Assembly (NCBI GenBank): GCA_030765065.1
Contig: CM060985.1
Location: 175,331,096 to 175,395,095, forward strand
Direction of reading: 5' to 3'
Length of the DNA: 64,000 bases
Origin: Deroplatys truncata
Taxonomy: Eukaryota > Arthropoda > Insecta > Mantodea > Mantidae
The notes under the pieces are model-generated. The model was not told the origin of the DNA. It ran no database searches and saw nothing but the letters and a program-made list of their open reading frames with translations. How positions within the stretch are numbered: position 1 is the stretch's first letter; each line of letters starts with the position of its first letter. Below are positions 35,105 to 46,248 of the stretch, in pieces. A program made the position numbers and the translations under genes.

Positions 35105-35955
35105 CATCTGATATGATGCATCCAGATGACTTTCTCTACCCTCTATCTTCATTAGTAGGTATGCAAACTATTCTTACTAAAGCTTATTTTTCTATCTACT
35201 ACGTTTTAATCCAAATAAACCTTTGCAGAAATATCTATATTACACATTTCGTTATAGATACAATGAGAACAGCGATAGTCAAATGTTTAACAACTGGACG
35301 CTATATGCTGGCCTTAAAATTCCATACTGTTTCCATGACATCGCGAGAAACAAGTGCAAATCGGTGAGAATTTAAAAGCATAAGTATTGAAGATTCGAAC
35401 ATTTAATAACGGATATTTGAGGACTTATTTTAAATAAATTGTGTGTTTTAAAGAGGTGTACTTTTTGTGTAGTACGTTTTCGTTTATCGCTTAAGGTTCA
35501 CCAGTTATACAAGGTTATACAAAATTGCTTCTGAATGAAGAGGACTTCACAGGCTATTCCCAGAAAATTCGAGATATACATTTTACTTCTCATGTAAATG
35601 TCTCTAATATATATTTTAATTAAAATCGTTAGTCATTTTAAAAACATCAAAATTTTCGAAAAATATTCCGTGTAAAGGGCAGTCGGAGCTGAAGTGATTT
35701 TCTTGAAAATCTTCGTGTCGCATCTTTGAAAAATACTGAGGTTAAAAACCAAGTTTGGCATTTCTCGGACTTTTCGTTTTTGAGTTATACTGTTCACAGA
35801 CATAAACATACACACACGGACTTTTTCTCTAAAAATGTTTTTTTATTCAAGAATCCTCAAAATATGTATTTATGGTAAAATTTCTATATCGAATTTTTTG
35901 GTGGAATGCAATACCTTATCTACCTATTATGTATGTGGTGGAGACAGTAAAAAAG
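35105..35955 (+). mobile_element. Family B element, near full length
   Basis: Forward copy from ATCTGATATGATGCATCCAG to TATGTATGTGGTGGAGACAG, with a short CA tract (ACATACACACACGG). It is immediately followed by a forward A copy. Confidence 0.75.
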
Positions 35956-35968
35956 AAACCAAAAAAAA

Positions 35969-36771
35969 TTTGATGTGTTACACACACATGACTTTCTCTA
36001 CTCTTGTACAAACTATTTTTACAAACGCTTATTCTCCATATGCTTCATGTTAATCGAGATAAAAATTTGCAGAAACGATCTTTTGACATGCAAAGAGAAT
36101 TACGTTTTACACATAGCGACCAGTTCTAAAAATATTTGACTATCGCTTAAGGCTTACTATGTTCCCCTTGTTTTGTATTTGCAAGGGCAATATAGAAATA
36201 CAGTAGCCTTTAAGCTCGAGATATATTTTCATAGCCGGTTGCTAGGTGCAGCAACCATTCTCTTTGCCACAGATTAATATTCTTTGCATATCCAAGACAA
36301 AAAAAAAATGAATAACGATTTCTCATTTGAGAAAATAAGTATTGAAAAATTTAAGGGAATAACAAGCAACATCTCGAAAATGATTCACTCAACGAAAAAA
36401 ATTTATGACATAAACTGTGTATTTTAAAGCGATCTACATTTTTTGTGTAGTAAAATTTTGTCCATCTCTTATGGTTTACCAGTTATGCAAAAGTCGTTCA
36501 CAATGAAGAATACTTTTGGAGACATTCCCAGGAAATTCAAGATAAACATTTATTTGTCATAAAATATCTTAAACATATGATATTTTAATCAAAATCGTTA
36601 GAGCTATTTTTGAGAAAATGAAAATTTTCGAAAAATGTTCCATGTAAAGGGTAATCTGGGGTGGGGGAATTTTCTTGAAAACCTTCGTGTCGCATCTCTG
36701 GAAGATACTGAACCTAAGTACCAAGTTTGGTGTTTATCCGACTGTTCGTTTCTGAGTTATGCTGTTCGCAG

Positions 36772-36809
<38 letters not shown>

Positions 36810-36948
36810 ACACACGGACATGTTTCCAAAAATTCTTTTTTTGGATTCAGGGGGTCTCAAAACCTATATTTCCGGTGAAATCTCGGTATTGAATTTTTGG
36901 GTGGAATACAATACTTCCCCTATTTACTATACGTAGTAAAGAAAGTAA
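35969..36948 (+). mobile_element. Family A element, long form carrying both internal blocks
   Basis: Forward copy from TTTGATGTGTTACACACACA to GTAGTAAAGAAAGTAAAAAA. It contains both the 'TTTGACTATCGCTTAAGGC' block and the 'GGTTGCTAGGTGCAGC' block that are otherwise found in separate A copies, and is about 90 bp longer than them. The CA tract is about 30 bp (36774-36805). Confidence 0.82.
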
Positions 36949-37453
36949 AAAAGGAAAGAAAATGTTCGATTCTCCCAGAGCCACTGAGACAATAATTCTA
37001 AATTCTAATTCTTTTTGCTACTTTCCAAGGAGAAATTTATGTCTTCAAAAGTGTTCAGTTTTAAATGGATCGCCCTGTATTTTATGTAAAGAATACGCAC
37101 TGAACAATCACAAGCAAGAGAAGAAGGTTAAGGATTACATGAATCAGAATAGGACGTTAGGTTGGTGATTCTGTTAGAAATACGACTGTTACCCTGTTCC
37201 TGACGTAACAACATTTGATGAGGTGTCGCAGAGTTCGTAAAACGCGTACCACTAAATTTTCCCACGTTAGTATTATGAACCACAAAACCGGAAGGGCGAA
37301 ACACGATTTCCGTTTATCGAAATCTCACCGTTTACAATATACCTATTGCCTTTCAACTGTTGGGGACACACATAAATAAGAATGGAAACGCTAGCTTAAT
37401 GGTTATGAGGCTATGATTTAGTGTCTAGTTCGTCACAGGAACACTAGGGTATA
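36949..37453. other. Unassigned sequence
   Basis: A 68-codon forward frame (36962-37168) is not recognisable. No repeat match in the window. Confidence 0.3.
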
Positions 37454-38817
37454 CAGGGTGCGTCAAAAACACTTGATGGCTTGTTTAAATTAATATCATT
37501 TATTTCTTTAATTATTCTGTTCGAAATTCACTCAATGCCCCAATTTTAGCACAAAATTGAGCACAATGTTTTGGAGTTTTGATTGTCTGTCACTAGATGC
37601 GCAGATGTTCATGTTTTATTCGTAATTGTTAAGTTTTACTGTCGACAACTGTTTTTGAGATTTTGTTCTAGTAAACGTGAAAATGGAGTACACATTAAAT
37701 GAACGACTCTTCCTTGTAAAGCAATACTGGATTACCAGTTCAATTACAGCTACTCAAAGGGTATACCAGAAAGAATTTGGTGTTCGGAATCCTCCCCAAA
37801 GAAACACAATACTGGGGCTGGTAAACAAATTGGAAACAACTCGATCTCTGGTGAGTGAAAAAGGCAAAATTCGTTCATCTAGACTTCACACGGTTGTTGA
37901 CATAAGAGCACGACTGGATCAGTCACCCAAAAGATCATTAAGATGTTTGTCGTAGGAGACAGGGTACAGCTACTCAATGTGTCAGAGAGCTGTGAAAAGT
38001 GCAGGCCTAAAGCCGTATAGGATTACGGTTGTCCATCAGTTACAGGAACTAGATAAGGTTAGATGACCGGATTATTGTCGTTGGTTTCAGGCGTTCATTG
38101 TGCAAAATCCTGCCATATTGTCCATCACATGGTTCACAGATGAGGGGTGGTTCCATTTATCCGGCTATGTGAACTCAAATAACTCACGCTATTGGGCCAG
38201 CGAAAATTCACATGTTATTCATGAAGCACCTATACACCCGGTTAAAACCGGAGTTAGGTGCGCAATGTCCGCACAGAGAATAGTAGGACCAATTGTTTTT
38301 AAAACAATGTGAACACTGCAGAGTACCGACGAATTTTCATGGAGTTTGTTCAACTAGACGATGTAGAGCTGAGTCAAGGATATTTTCAGCAGTACGGCGC
38401 TACATGCCATACATCAAATGAATCCATGGCACTAATTGCAAGTTTGTTTGACGACCGGATAATTTCCAAGAACCTGTGGCCACCGAGATCTCCAGATTTG
38501 ACATCGCCGGACTTCTTTCTATGGGGTTAATTAAAAGACAGGGTTTATGCCAGACATTGGACGATCTGAAGCACAACATTACACAGGAGATTCAAGCTAT
38601 TAACAACAGAGTCCTCCTACGAGTGACCAGTAACATGGAACGACGTGTTGATTTGTGCCTTATGCAGGATGGAGGACATGTTCAACATTTGCTATACAGG
38701 TAAATAATCTCCCAAACCTCCTCTGCATTTCAGGTATAATAAGTTGCTGCCACCGTAACTCGTTTTGAAACAATTAAAGAAATAAATAAATGTCTCAGTT
38801 CTTCATATTTCACCTTG
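37454..38817 (+). mobile_element. Tc1/mariner-superfamily transposon (QQxGATCHT type), 1364 bp
   Basis: The ends are short inverted repeats (CAGGGTGCG left, CAAGGTGAA right), flanked by TA. A subterminal ATTTATTTCTTTAATT is common to both ends. The transposase starts at ATG 37683 (MEYTLNERLFLVKQYWITSS), with an HTH over ~92 codons. Frames break, then ITWFTDEGWFHLSGYVNSNN at about 38124 holds the first Asp and RYWASENSHVIHEAPIHPVK follows. The codons FQQYGATCHTSNESMALIAS at about 38383 have Tyr where the second Asp should be. WPPRSPDLTSPDFFLWG at about 38479 ends in a stop, with LKDRVY behind it. It is a dead copy of the same family as 3890-6740 and 40860-41500. Confidence 0.82.
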
Positions 38818-39319
38818 TATATGTCGGATCTCTTTAATTGACACCACTAGAATCTTAATTATGCTCCCCTGTCCTCATCTGACTTCAGTTATGTTCATGT
38901 AACACGAGTTGCCTTCCTGTAAAGGCAGGGATCTACGAGACCTCGTATAAAAGACGCAGTCTAACTCAGGTTACTAATAAACAAAGATGGCTGATGTCGC
39001 ATGTCAGGGCGGTCAACGTTCTAACTTGAATCACTGTATCGTATTTCAAGTGTGTAGATATCTCGTCGTGCGCTAAAATAGTTGCAAAACTCAACGGGGC
39101 AATTCCGAGTAAACACAGGTCAGTGGGAAAGTTGGAATTAGCGTGAGCTTCGTTTTTTAAGTTCCATTCATTTTCCGCCTTTAACTGCAATGGTCTTATC
39201 AGCGGCCTTTCCTTTGGAATATAGTATTGCCTATGGGCAATGGTATTAACCCGTATTCGATTGTCTTTGGGTTTCTAGTAAACTTTCGGTTTTACTCATT
39301 AGATTACACATATTTCACA
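38818..39319. other. Unassigned sequence
   Basis: A TATA-like CCTCGTATAAAAGACGCAG occurs at about 38942. Nothing downstream looks like a gene, so this is not called as a promoter. Confidence 0.3.
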
Positions 39320-39430
39320 CCCCCTTCATACATACAGACTCTGGGGAGGACAGGGAATAATCTTGGCTAAAGAAAAATTTCCACTCCCAGCCGGGAATCA
39401 AACCTGCGACCCCTCGCACAGCAGGACCCC
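39320..39430 (-). mobile_element. SINE-like tRNA-derived fragment
   Basis: On the minus strand the segment reads GGGGTCGCAGGTTTGATTCC (B-box-like) followed by CGGCTGGGAGTGGAAATTTT. Its A-box side runs directly into the first minisatellite unit. Confidence 0.5.
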
Positions 39431-39435
39431 CGTAA

Positions 39436-40845
39436 AAGGTGCAAGGAATATTGGGTTAGGACCTCCTAAGAGGTGCCTGGAGTATTGAGTTAGGACCTCC
39501 TAAGAGTTGCCTGGAGTATTGAGTTAGGACCTCCTAGGAGGTGCAAGGAGTATTGATTTAGGACCTCCTAAGAGGTGCAAGGAGTACTGAGTTAGGACCT
39601 CCTAAGAGGTGCAAGGAGTATTGAGTTAGGGTGTTTTAAGAGGCGCAAGGAGTATTGAGTTAGGACCTCCTAAGAGGTGCAAGGAGTATTGAGTTAGGAC
39701 CTCCTAAGAGGGACATGGAGTATTGAGTTAGGACCTCCTAAGAGGTGCAAGGAGTATTGATTTAGGACCTCCTAAGAGGTGCAAGGAGTACTGAGTTAGG
39801 ACCTCCTAAGAGGGACATGGAGTATTGAGTTAGGACCTCCTAAGAGGTGCAAGGAGTATTGATTTAGGACCTCCTAAGAGGTGCAAGGAGTACTGAGTTA
39901 GGACCTCCTAAGAGGTGCAAGGAGTATTGATTTAGGACCTCCTAAGAGGGACATGGAGTATTGAGTTAGGACCTCCTAAGAGGTGCAAGGAGTATTGATT
40001 TAGGACCTCCTAAGAGGTGCAAGGAGTACTGAGTTAGGACCTCCTAAGAGGTGCAAGGAGTATTGAGTTAGGGTGTTTAAGAGGCGCAAGGAGTATTGAG
40101 TTAGGACCTCCTAAGAGGTGCAAGGAGTATTGAGTTAGGACCTCCTAAGAGGGACATGGAGTATTGAGTTAGGACCTCCTAAGAGGTGCAAGGAGTATTG
40201 ATTTAGGACCTCCTAAGAGGTGCAAGGAGTACTGAGTTAGGACCTCCTAAGAGGTGCAAGGAGTATTGAGTTAGGGTGTTTTAAGAGGCGCAAGGAGTAT
40301 TGAGTTAGGACCTCCTAAGAGGTGCAAGGAGTATTGAGTTAGGACCTCCTAAGAGGGACATGGAGTATTGAGTTAGGACCTCCTAAGAGGTGCAAGTAGT
40401 ATTGATTTAGGACCTCCTAAGAGGTGCAAGGAGTACTGAGTTAGGACCTCCTAAGAGGTGCAAGGAGTATTGAGTTAGGGTGTTTTAAGAGGCGCAAGGA
40501 GTATTGAGTTAGGACCTCCTAAGAGGTGCAAGGAGTATTGATTTAGGACCTCCTAAGAGGTGCAAGGAGTATTGAGTTAGGACCTCCTAAGATGTGCAAG
40601 GAGTATTGAGTTAGGACCTCCTAAGAGGTGCAAGGAGTATTGAGTTAGGGTGTTTTAAGAGGCGCAAGGAGTATTGAGTTAGGACCTCCTAAGAGGTGCA
40701 AGGAGTATTGAGTTAGGACCTCCTAAGAGGTGCAAGGAGTATTGAGTTAGGACCTCCTAAGAGGTGCAAGGAGTATTGAGTTAGGACCTCCTAAGAGGTG
40801 CAAGGAGTATTAAGTTAGGGTGTTTTAAGAGGCGCAAGGAGTATT
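39436..40845 (+). repeat. 34-bp minisatellite, about 41 units, with higher-order structure
   Basis: The unit is GTATTGAGTTAGGACCTCCT followed by AAGAGGTGCAAGGA. It contains the near-palindrome ACCTCCTAAGAGGT. Variant units carry GGGTGTTTTAAGAGGCGC, GGGACATGGA or GATTTAGG. The GTGTTTTAAG variant falls at about 39631, 40073, 40276, 40480, 40650 and 40820. The spacings of 442, 203, 204, 170 and 170 bp are 13, 6, 6, 5 and 5 units, one of them with a 1-bp loss. It shows blocks of 5-6 units copied as groups. Confidence 0.95.
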
Positions 40846-40859
40846 CGCTATTCGCGTCT

Positions 40860-41500
40860 GTTAGTCATGACGGTGTTTGTTAGTTGCATATTGGCTGCTC
40901 TGCAGTTGTGAAGACAAGATGAAGCAAGCTCAGCGAGACGGAGGAAGTGGCACCTGTCGGGTAGTTCCTCAAGTACTACCGGACCCTACATACAGTAGTT
41001 TATTGAAATTATCTTTAGCGACGAGGCCCAGTTTTTGGATGAATGGTTTCGTCAACAAACAAAATTGTCGCTATTGGAGCAATGAAAATCCGATGGAGAT
41101 TTAAGAACGAACACTCAATCCCCAAAAGGTTACAATGTGGTGTGGACATTGGTATAACGGAATCATTAGCCCCTATTTTTTTCAAGATGAACAAAGAGGG
41201 CCTAAGTGGCAATGTGAAAGATACGGGCTATGATAAGATATTATGTATGCCTGAATTGTAAGGTTTGGATCTCAGAACCATCTGGTTTCAGCAAAATGGC
41301 GCCACGTGTCATACTGCTCACGAAACAATCAACCTATTGAATGAAAAGTTTACAGGCTTCATCATTTCGCGTGGTGATGATGTTAACTGGCCGCCGAAAT
41401 CATGTGTTTTATTGCTGTTAGATTATTTCCTATGGGCTTATGTTAACTTGCCAGTAATAATTTTTATCTTTTTGTTTATATTTTTTGTGGGCGCTCTTTA
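40860..41500 (+). pseudogene. Tc1/mariner-superfamily transposase remnant (QQxGATCHT type)
   Basis: Coding remains in order: GFVNKQNCRYWSNENPMEI (about 41046-41102), IGITESLAPIFFKMNKEGL (about 41150), WFQQNGATCHTAHETINLL (about 41281-41340), then DVNWPPKSCVLLLLDYFLWA (about 41380-41440). The second catalytic Asp is Asn and the third-acid block is altered. The N-terminal part is missing and the minisatellite lies where it would be. The 3' side is cut by a SINE. Confidence 0.75.
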
Positions 41501-41742
41501 ACTACTATGGTTCTTAGCGTCCCATTCTAAACTGGGCGTGAAAGACCAGAGGCCTCTTATCAAGATTGAGGTTCTTTTACGTGCCGTAAATCTACGACAC
41601 GGGACCACCGGCTTTACTTCCCTTCCGAAGGAAGCCATGTTAAAGATTTTTACACCCAAAAAACTCCATCGCCCTCCGCCGGGTTTGAAACCCGACCTCG
41701 GGAACTAGACGCTAGCATGGTACCAGTCCACGGAGAACGACA
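41500..41742 (-). mobile_element. tRNA-derived SINE, family 1
   Basis: Minus-strand head GTCGTTCTCCGTGGACTGGT and B box GGTCGGGTTTCAAACCCGG. Body and tail match the other copies. It sits in the transposase remnant at 40860. Confidence 0.85.
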
Positions 41743-41957
41743 TAAACAATTAATGACCTAACGAACAACATCACCGAATTATTCGTGAAATTCTGCCTCG
41801 TTTGTGTTTGTCTGCAGTTGAAAATTGAAAGACACACATACAAGCAATTAAATGAAGTCGCAGAGGCCACTAACTTATCTTCGCTTCCATATATGTCATT
41901 AAATGTACTTCAAAATAGTAATAATTAAATTAACAAACATCTTTCGTTTATATACTC
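41743..41957. other. Unassigned short stretch
   Basis: The first bases (ATAAACAATTAATGACCTAA) may continue the disrupted transposon. The rest is unassigned. Confidence 0.3.
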
Positions 41958-43525
41958 TTTTACTTTCGCTACCTCGTACACAATAGGTAGAGAAGGTATT
42001 GCATTCCACCCAAAAATTTGATATCGAGATTTCATCTGAAATACGAGTACATGTTTTGACATCTCCTGAATCCAAAATAAGCAGTTTTAGAAAAAAATCG
42101 GATGTGTTACACTCATATGACTTTCTCTACTCTTGTACAAACTATTTAAACAAAGGCTTATTCTCCATCTACTTCATGTTAATCGAGATAAACATTTGCC
42201 GAGTCTATCTTATTGCTAATTTTCTTGTAGATGTAAGGGGAATATATATTTACAAGGGCAATTTGGAAATACAGTAGCCTTTAAACACATACATATCTCT
42301 TAATAGCTGGTTGCTAGGTGCAGCACCATTCCCTTTCCCACAGATTACTTATGGTTTACCAGTTATGCAAAAGTCGTTCACAATGAAGAATACTTTTGGA
42401 GACATTCCCAGAAAATTCAAGATATACATTTCATCTGTCATAAAAATATCTTAAACATGTGATATTTTAATCAAAATCGTTTGAGCCATTTTTGAGGGAA
42501 TTAAAATTTTCGAAAAGTCTTCCATGTAAAGGGTAGTCTGGGGTGGGGGATTTTCTTGAAAACCTTCGTGTCGCATCTCTGGAAGATACTGAACCTAAAT
42601 ACCAAGTTTGGTGTTTATCCGACTGTTCGTTTCTGAGTTATGCTGTTCACAGTTGACACACAGACACACACACGGACATGTTTCCAAAAATGCCCTTTTT
42701 GGATTCAGGGGGTCTCAAAACATGTATTTCCGGTGAAATCTTGGTATCGAATTTTTGGGTGGAATACAATACTTCCCCTACTTACTATACGTAGTAGAGA
42801 AAGTAAAAAAGGTCCTATGTGTGTGTCTGTGAACAGCATAACTCAGAAACGAAAAGTCGGACAAACATCTAACTTGGTATTTAAGTTCAGTATCTTCCAA
42901 AGATACGAAGCGAAGATTTTCAAGAAAGTCCCTCAAACCCAACTACCCTTTACATGAACTAATTTTCCAAATTTTTTATTTTCTATAAATGTTACTTAAG
43001 ATTTTTATTAGAGTATATATTAACGATATTTACTGAGAAATAAAATGTATATCCTGAATTTTATGGGAATTGCCTGTGAAGTCCTCTTCATTCGGAGGGA
43101 ATTTTGTATAACTGGTAAACGTTAAGCGATAGACGAAAACATAACCAATGTCGACCTCTTTAAAACATAATTTATCCCAAATAACTTTTTTGTGGCATAA
43201 GCCTTTTCCGAGATATCCTCAGTTCAAGTTGTTCAATACTTTGCCATTATTTTTAAGTCATGCCGGTTTTCAACTGTTCGTCGCGATGTCATGGAAACAG
43301 TATGGAATTTTAAGGCAGCATGTAGCGTCCAGTTGTTAAACATTTGACTATCGCTGTTCTCTTTGTATCTATAACGAAATGTGCAATGTAGCTGTTTCCG
43401 GAAACGTTTAATTAGATTAAAATGAAGCCGATAGGAAACTAAACTTTTTGTAAGTATAAGTTATATGTCCAGTAATAAACGATAGAGGTCAGAAAAAGTC
43501 ATGTGTGCGTACGTCAGGGTTTTTA
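41958..43525 (-). mobile_element. Family B element interrupted by a family A element
   Basis: The reverse B right end at 41958-42095 (TCGTACACAATAGGTAGAGA, ATTCCACCCAAAAATTTG) continues at 42809-43525 (GTGTGTCTGTGAACAGCATA to AAAAGTCATGTGTGCG). The A copy lies in between. Confidence 0.72.
42097..42808 (+). mobile_element. Family A element, internally deleted
   Basis: Forward copy starting GGATGTGTTACACTCATATG. It jumps from TTTCCCACAGATTA directly to CTTATGGTTTACCAG, so about 200 bp of the usual interior are lost. It ends TACGTAGTAGAGAAAGTAAA. Confidence 0.82.
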
Positions 43526-43944
43526 CATTTCAAAAGTATTATTGAGGGACCTATACGTCTAGAAGAGGGGGAGACATAACCCTGAGATAAACCAACTCAG
43601 CGTTAGCAAACAATTTCCAAAACGGAGCTTTGCGGTCTGTAACATACAACAAGAAATACTTCACACACACTTGTCAAGTTATAGCTGACGAGTTAGTTGG
43701 CGCATCTGCTGCTAAGAGGTTTAAGTATTGCTTAATCTAATGACAGGCTCCATTATTTCCGGATTTTCTCTCTGTTCGCCGTGAAGGCCGTTTGCTCACG
43801 TTCTTTAAAGTTGCAAACAGGATCTTGCTAGGAAGCATTCTATATGCCATGTTTTACCTCATTTTGGTTTTTAGGATTCGGTCACATTTAAATATAATTA
43901 GTATGTTTTATTGTATATAAATAACGTGTAATTATTATATATTA
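43526..43944. other. Unassigned sequence
   Basis: Not matched to any repeat here. No credible gene. Confidence 0.3.
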
Positions 43945-44136
43945 AAAATATATGTTGTGTTCGCATGACTTTCTCTACTCACTCTTCTTACGAAGGTTAA
44001 TTACTTTTCTCTATCAAGCAATAGACTTATAAACATCAGATTGCTAAGTGATGACTTTGAAATTAGACTTCTTTGCGTGACCACGAAAAAAACACGAATA
44101 GCTACTTTACTACTTCAAAATAGTATAAACATTGAG
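43945..44136 (+). mobile_element. Family B fragment
   Basis: Left-end piece (TTGTGTTCGCATGACTTTCT) plus a GCGTGACCACGAAAAAAACA block, ending at the A copy. Confidence 0.55.
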
Positions 44137-44975
44137 TTTTTACTTTCTCTACTACGTATAGTAAGTAGGGGAAGTATTGTATTCCAACCAAAAATTCAAT
44201 ACCGAGATTTCACTGGAAATATATGTTTGAGACCCCCTGAATCCAAAAAAGCATTTTTGGAAACATGTTCGTATGTGTGTCTGTGAACAGCATAACTCAG
44301 AAACGAACAGTCGGATAAACACCAGACTTGGTATTTAGGTGCAGTATCTTTCAGAGATGCGACACGAAGGTTTTCAAGACAATCCCCCACCCCAGACTAC
44401 CCTTTACATGGAACATTTTTCAAGAATTTTAATTTTCTCAAAAACAGCTCTTAACGATTTTGATTAAAATATCATATTTTTAACATATTTTCATGACAAA
44501 TTAAATGTATACCTCGAATTTTCTGTGAATGTCTCCAAAAGTATTTTTCATTGTGAACGACTTTTGCATAACTGATAAACCATAAGGGATAGACAAAATT
44601 TTACTACACAAAAAATGTAGATCGCGTTAAAATACACAATTTATGTCATATACATTTTTTGTGTTGAGTGAACCATTTTCGAGATATTGATTTTTATTCC
44701 CTTAAATTTTCTAATACTTAATACTTTTTCTCAAATTCGTTATTCATTTTTATCCTGGTAATACAAAGAGAATGGAATGCTCCACATAGCAACCAGCTCT
44801 TAAAATATTTGACTATCGCTTAAAGCCTACCAATTCCCCTTGCATTTACAAGAAAATTAGCAATAAGATTAACATCTCGATATCTCCATTAACATGAAGC
44901 ACATGGAGAATAAGCGTTTGTAAAAATAGTTTGTACAAGAGTAGAGAAAGTCATGTGAGTGTAACACATCAGATT
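44137..44975 (-). mobile_element. Family A element, near full length
   Basis: Reverse orientation, GTTTTTACTTTCTCTACTAC to GTAACACATCAGATTTTT, subtype with the GACTATCGCTTAAAGCC block. The TG tract is short. Confidence 0.87.
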
Positions 44976-44989
44976 TTTGTATTTATGGA

Positions 44990-45522
44990 AGCTGTTTAAC
45001 TGCTGTGGTCCTTAGTGTCCCATTCTATATTGGGCATGAAAGACTCTTAATTTTACTCAGAGACCTCTTTATCAGGCTTGAGGTTCTTTTACGTGCCGTA
45101 AATCTACGATATGGGACCCCTTCCGAAGGAAGCCGTGCTAAGGATTCAACCCCAACTATTACATGAACACATTTTCCAAAGTTTTTATTTTCTAAAAAAA
45201 TGGCTCTTAACGATTTTGATTAGAGTATATATTAAAATTATTTACTCAGAAACGAAATGTATATCCTAAAATTTATGGGAATAGCCTGTAAAGACCTCTT
45301 CATTCGGAGGGAATTTTGTATAACTGGCAAACGCTAAGCGATAAACGAAAACATACTACCTACATAAACAATGCAGATCTCTTTAAAACACAATTTATTC
45401 CAAAATATTTTTTTTTGTGTGGCATAAGCCATTTCCGAGATATCCTCTATTAATAGTTGAAGTTGTTCAATACTTTGCCATTCTTTTCATCGAAAAAATC
45501 ATCGCCCTCCGCCGGGAACTAG
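44990..45522 (-). mobile_element. tRNA-derived SINE, family 1, split by a B fragment
   Basis: SINE tail and body at 44990-45148 (GGTCCTTAGTGTCCCATTCT, TTTACGTGCCGTAAATCTAC) and a piece of the head at 45492-45522 (ATCGCCCTCCGCCGGGAACT) flank about 340 bp of reverse B sequence (45150-45490). The head after the B box is incomplete. Confidence 0.65.
45150..45490 (-). mobile_element. Family B fragment inside a SINE
   Basis: Reverse B sequence from CAACCCCAACTATTACATG to GCCATTTCCGAGATATCCTC. It lies between two parts of one SINE, so it arrived later or was joined by rearrangement. Confidence 0.55.
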
Positions 45523-45534
45523 AAGGAATGGTGT

Positions 45535-45957
45535 TTAAAAGTGTTATCTCTTATGTTTACCAGATATATAAAATTGATTTAGAATTGCCCTACACGTTGT
45601 TTGGCATGCAAATATCTTGAACGTAGTATACTTTGATCAGAATCCTTAAGAGTCATTTTTGAAAAAAAAAAACAAAAAAAAAACAGTTATCTCATATAAG
45701 GGAAGTTGGAGTGGAAGAATTTTCATCAAAACCTTCGTGTTGTGTAATTCAAATACGAACTTAAATAAAATATCAACTTTGGTTTGAGTTATACTCCTCT
45801 CTGTCTCTCTCTCTCTCACACACACTTTTTTTCCAATTTTTAAAATTCAGGTGCCTCAAAACGTGTATTTCTGATTAAATCTTAATACCAAAGTTTCAGG
45901 TGTGATGCAATAGGTATGCCCTGTACTTACTATACGTAAACAGTAGAGAAAGTAAAA
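45535..45957 (+). mobile_element. Family B element, right part, diverged
   Basis: Forward copy from CTCTTATGTTTACCAGATAT to ACGTAAACAGTAGAGAAAGT. In place of a pure CA tract it has CTCTCTGTCTCTCTCTCTC followed by ACACACACAC. Confidence 0.6.
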
Positions 45958-46248
45958 TGAGTCATTTCGTTCACTTGTACAAAGCTGTCCCTTTCAGATA
46001 GACATTTCTTTGTGCCTCTATTCTGCTCCTGATGAAACAACAAAATATGAGGTTGCAATGCTACCTTCACTTTCCTTCTAGCGCCTCTTAGATAGACACC
46101 TTGCCACATGTCTACCTTCAGCAGTACTCAGAATGCTACTGTGCATGCTCTTTACACCTCCCTCCTCATGTTCGGTGATTGGCCAAGGTAGACATGTCTA
46201 CAGTGGTCCATCCCCGTGCATGTGTATCACCTAGTAACACAATTTTAT
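45958..46248. other. Unassigned sequence
   Basis: It contains a few GTAGACATGTCTAC-like palindromic words (TAGACATGTCTACAG at about 46188) but no recognised element. Confidence 0.3.

Noticed and set aside
39436-40845. CRISPR-like array
   Set aside because: The 34-bp units are contiguous with no unique spacers, and the setting is animal nuclear DNA.
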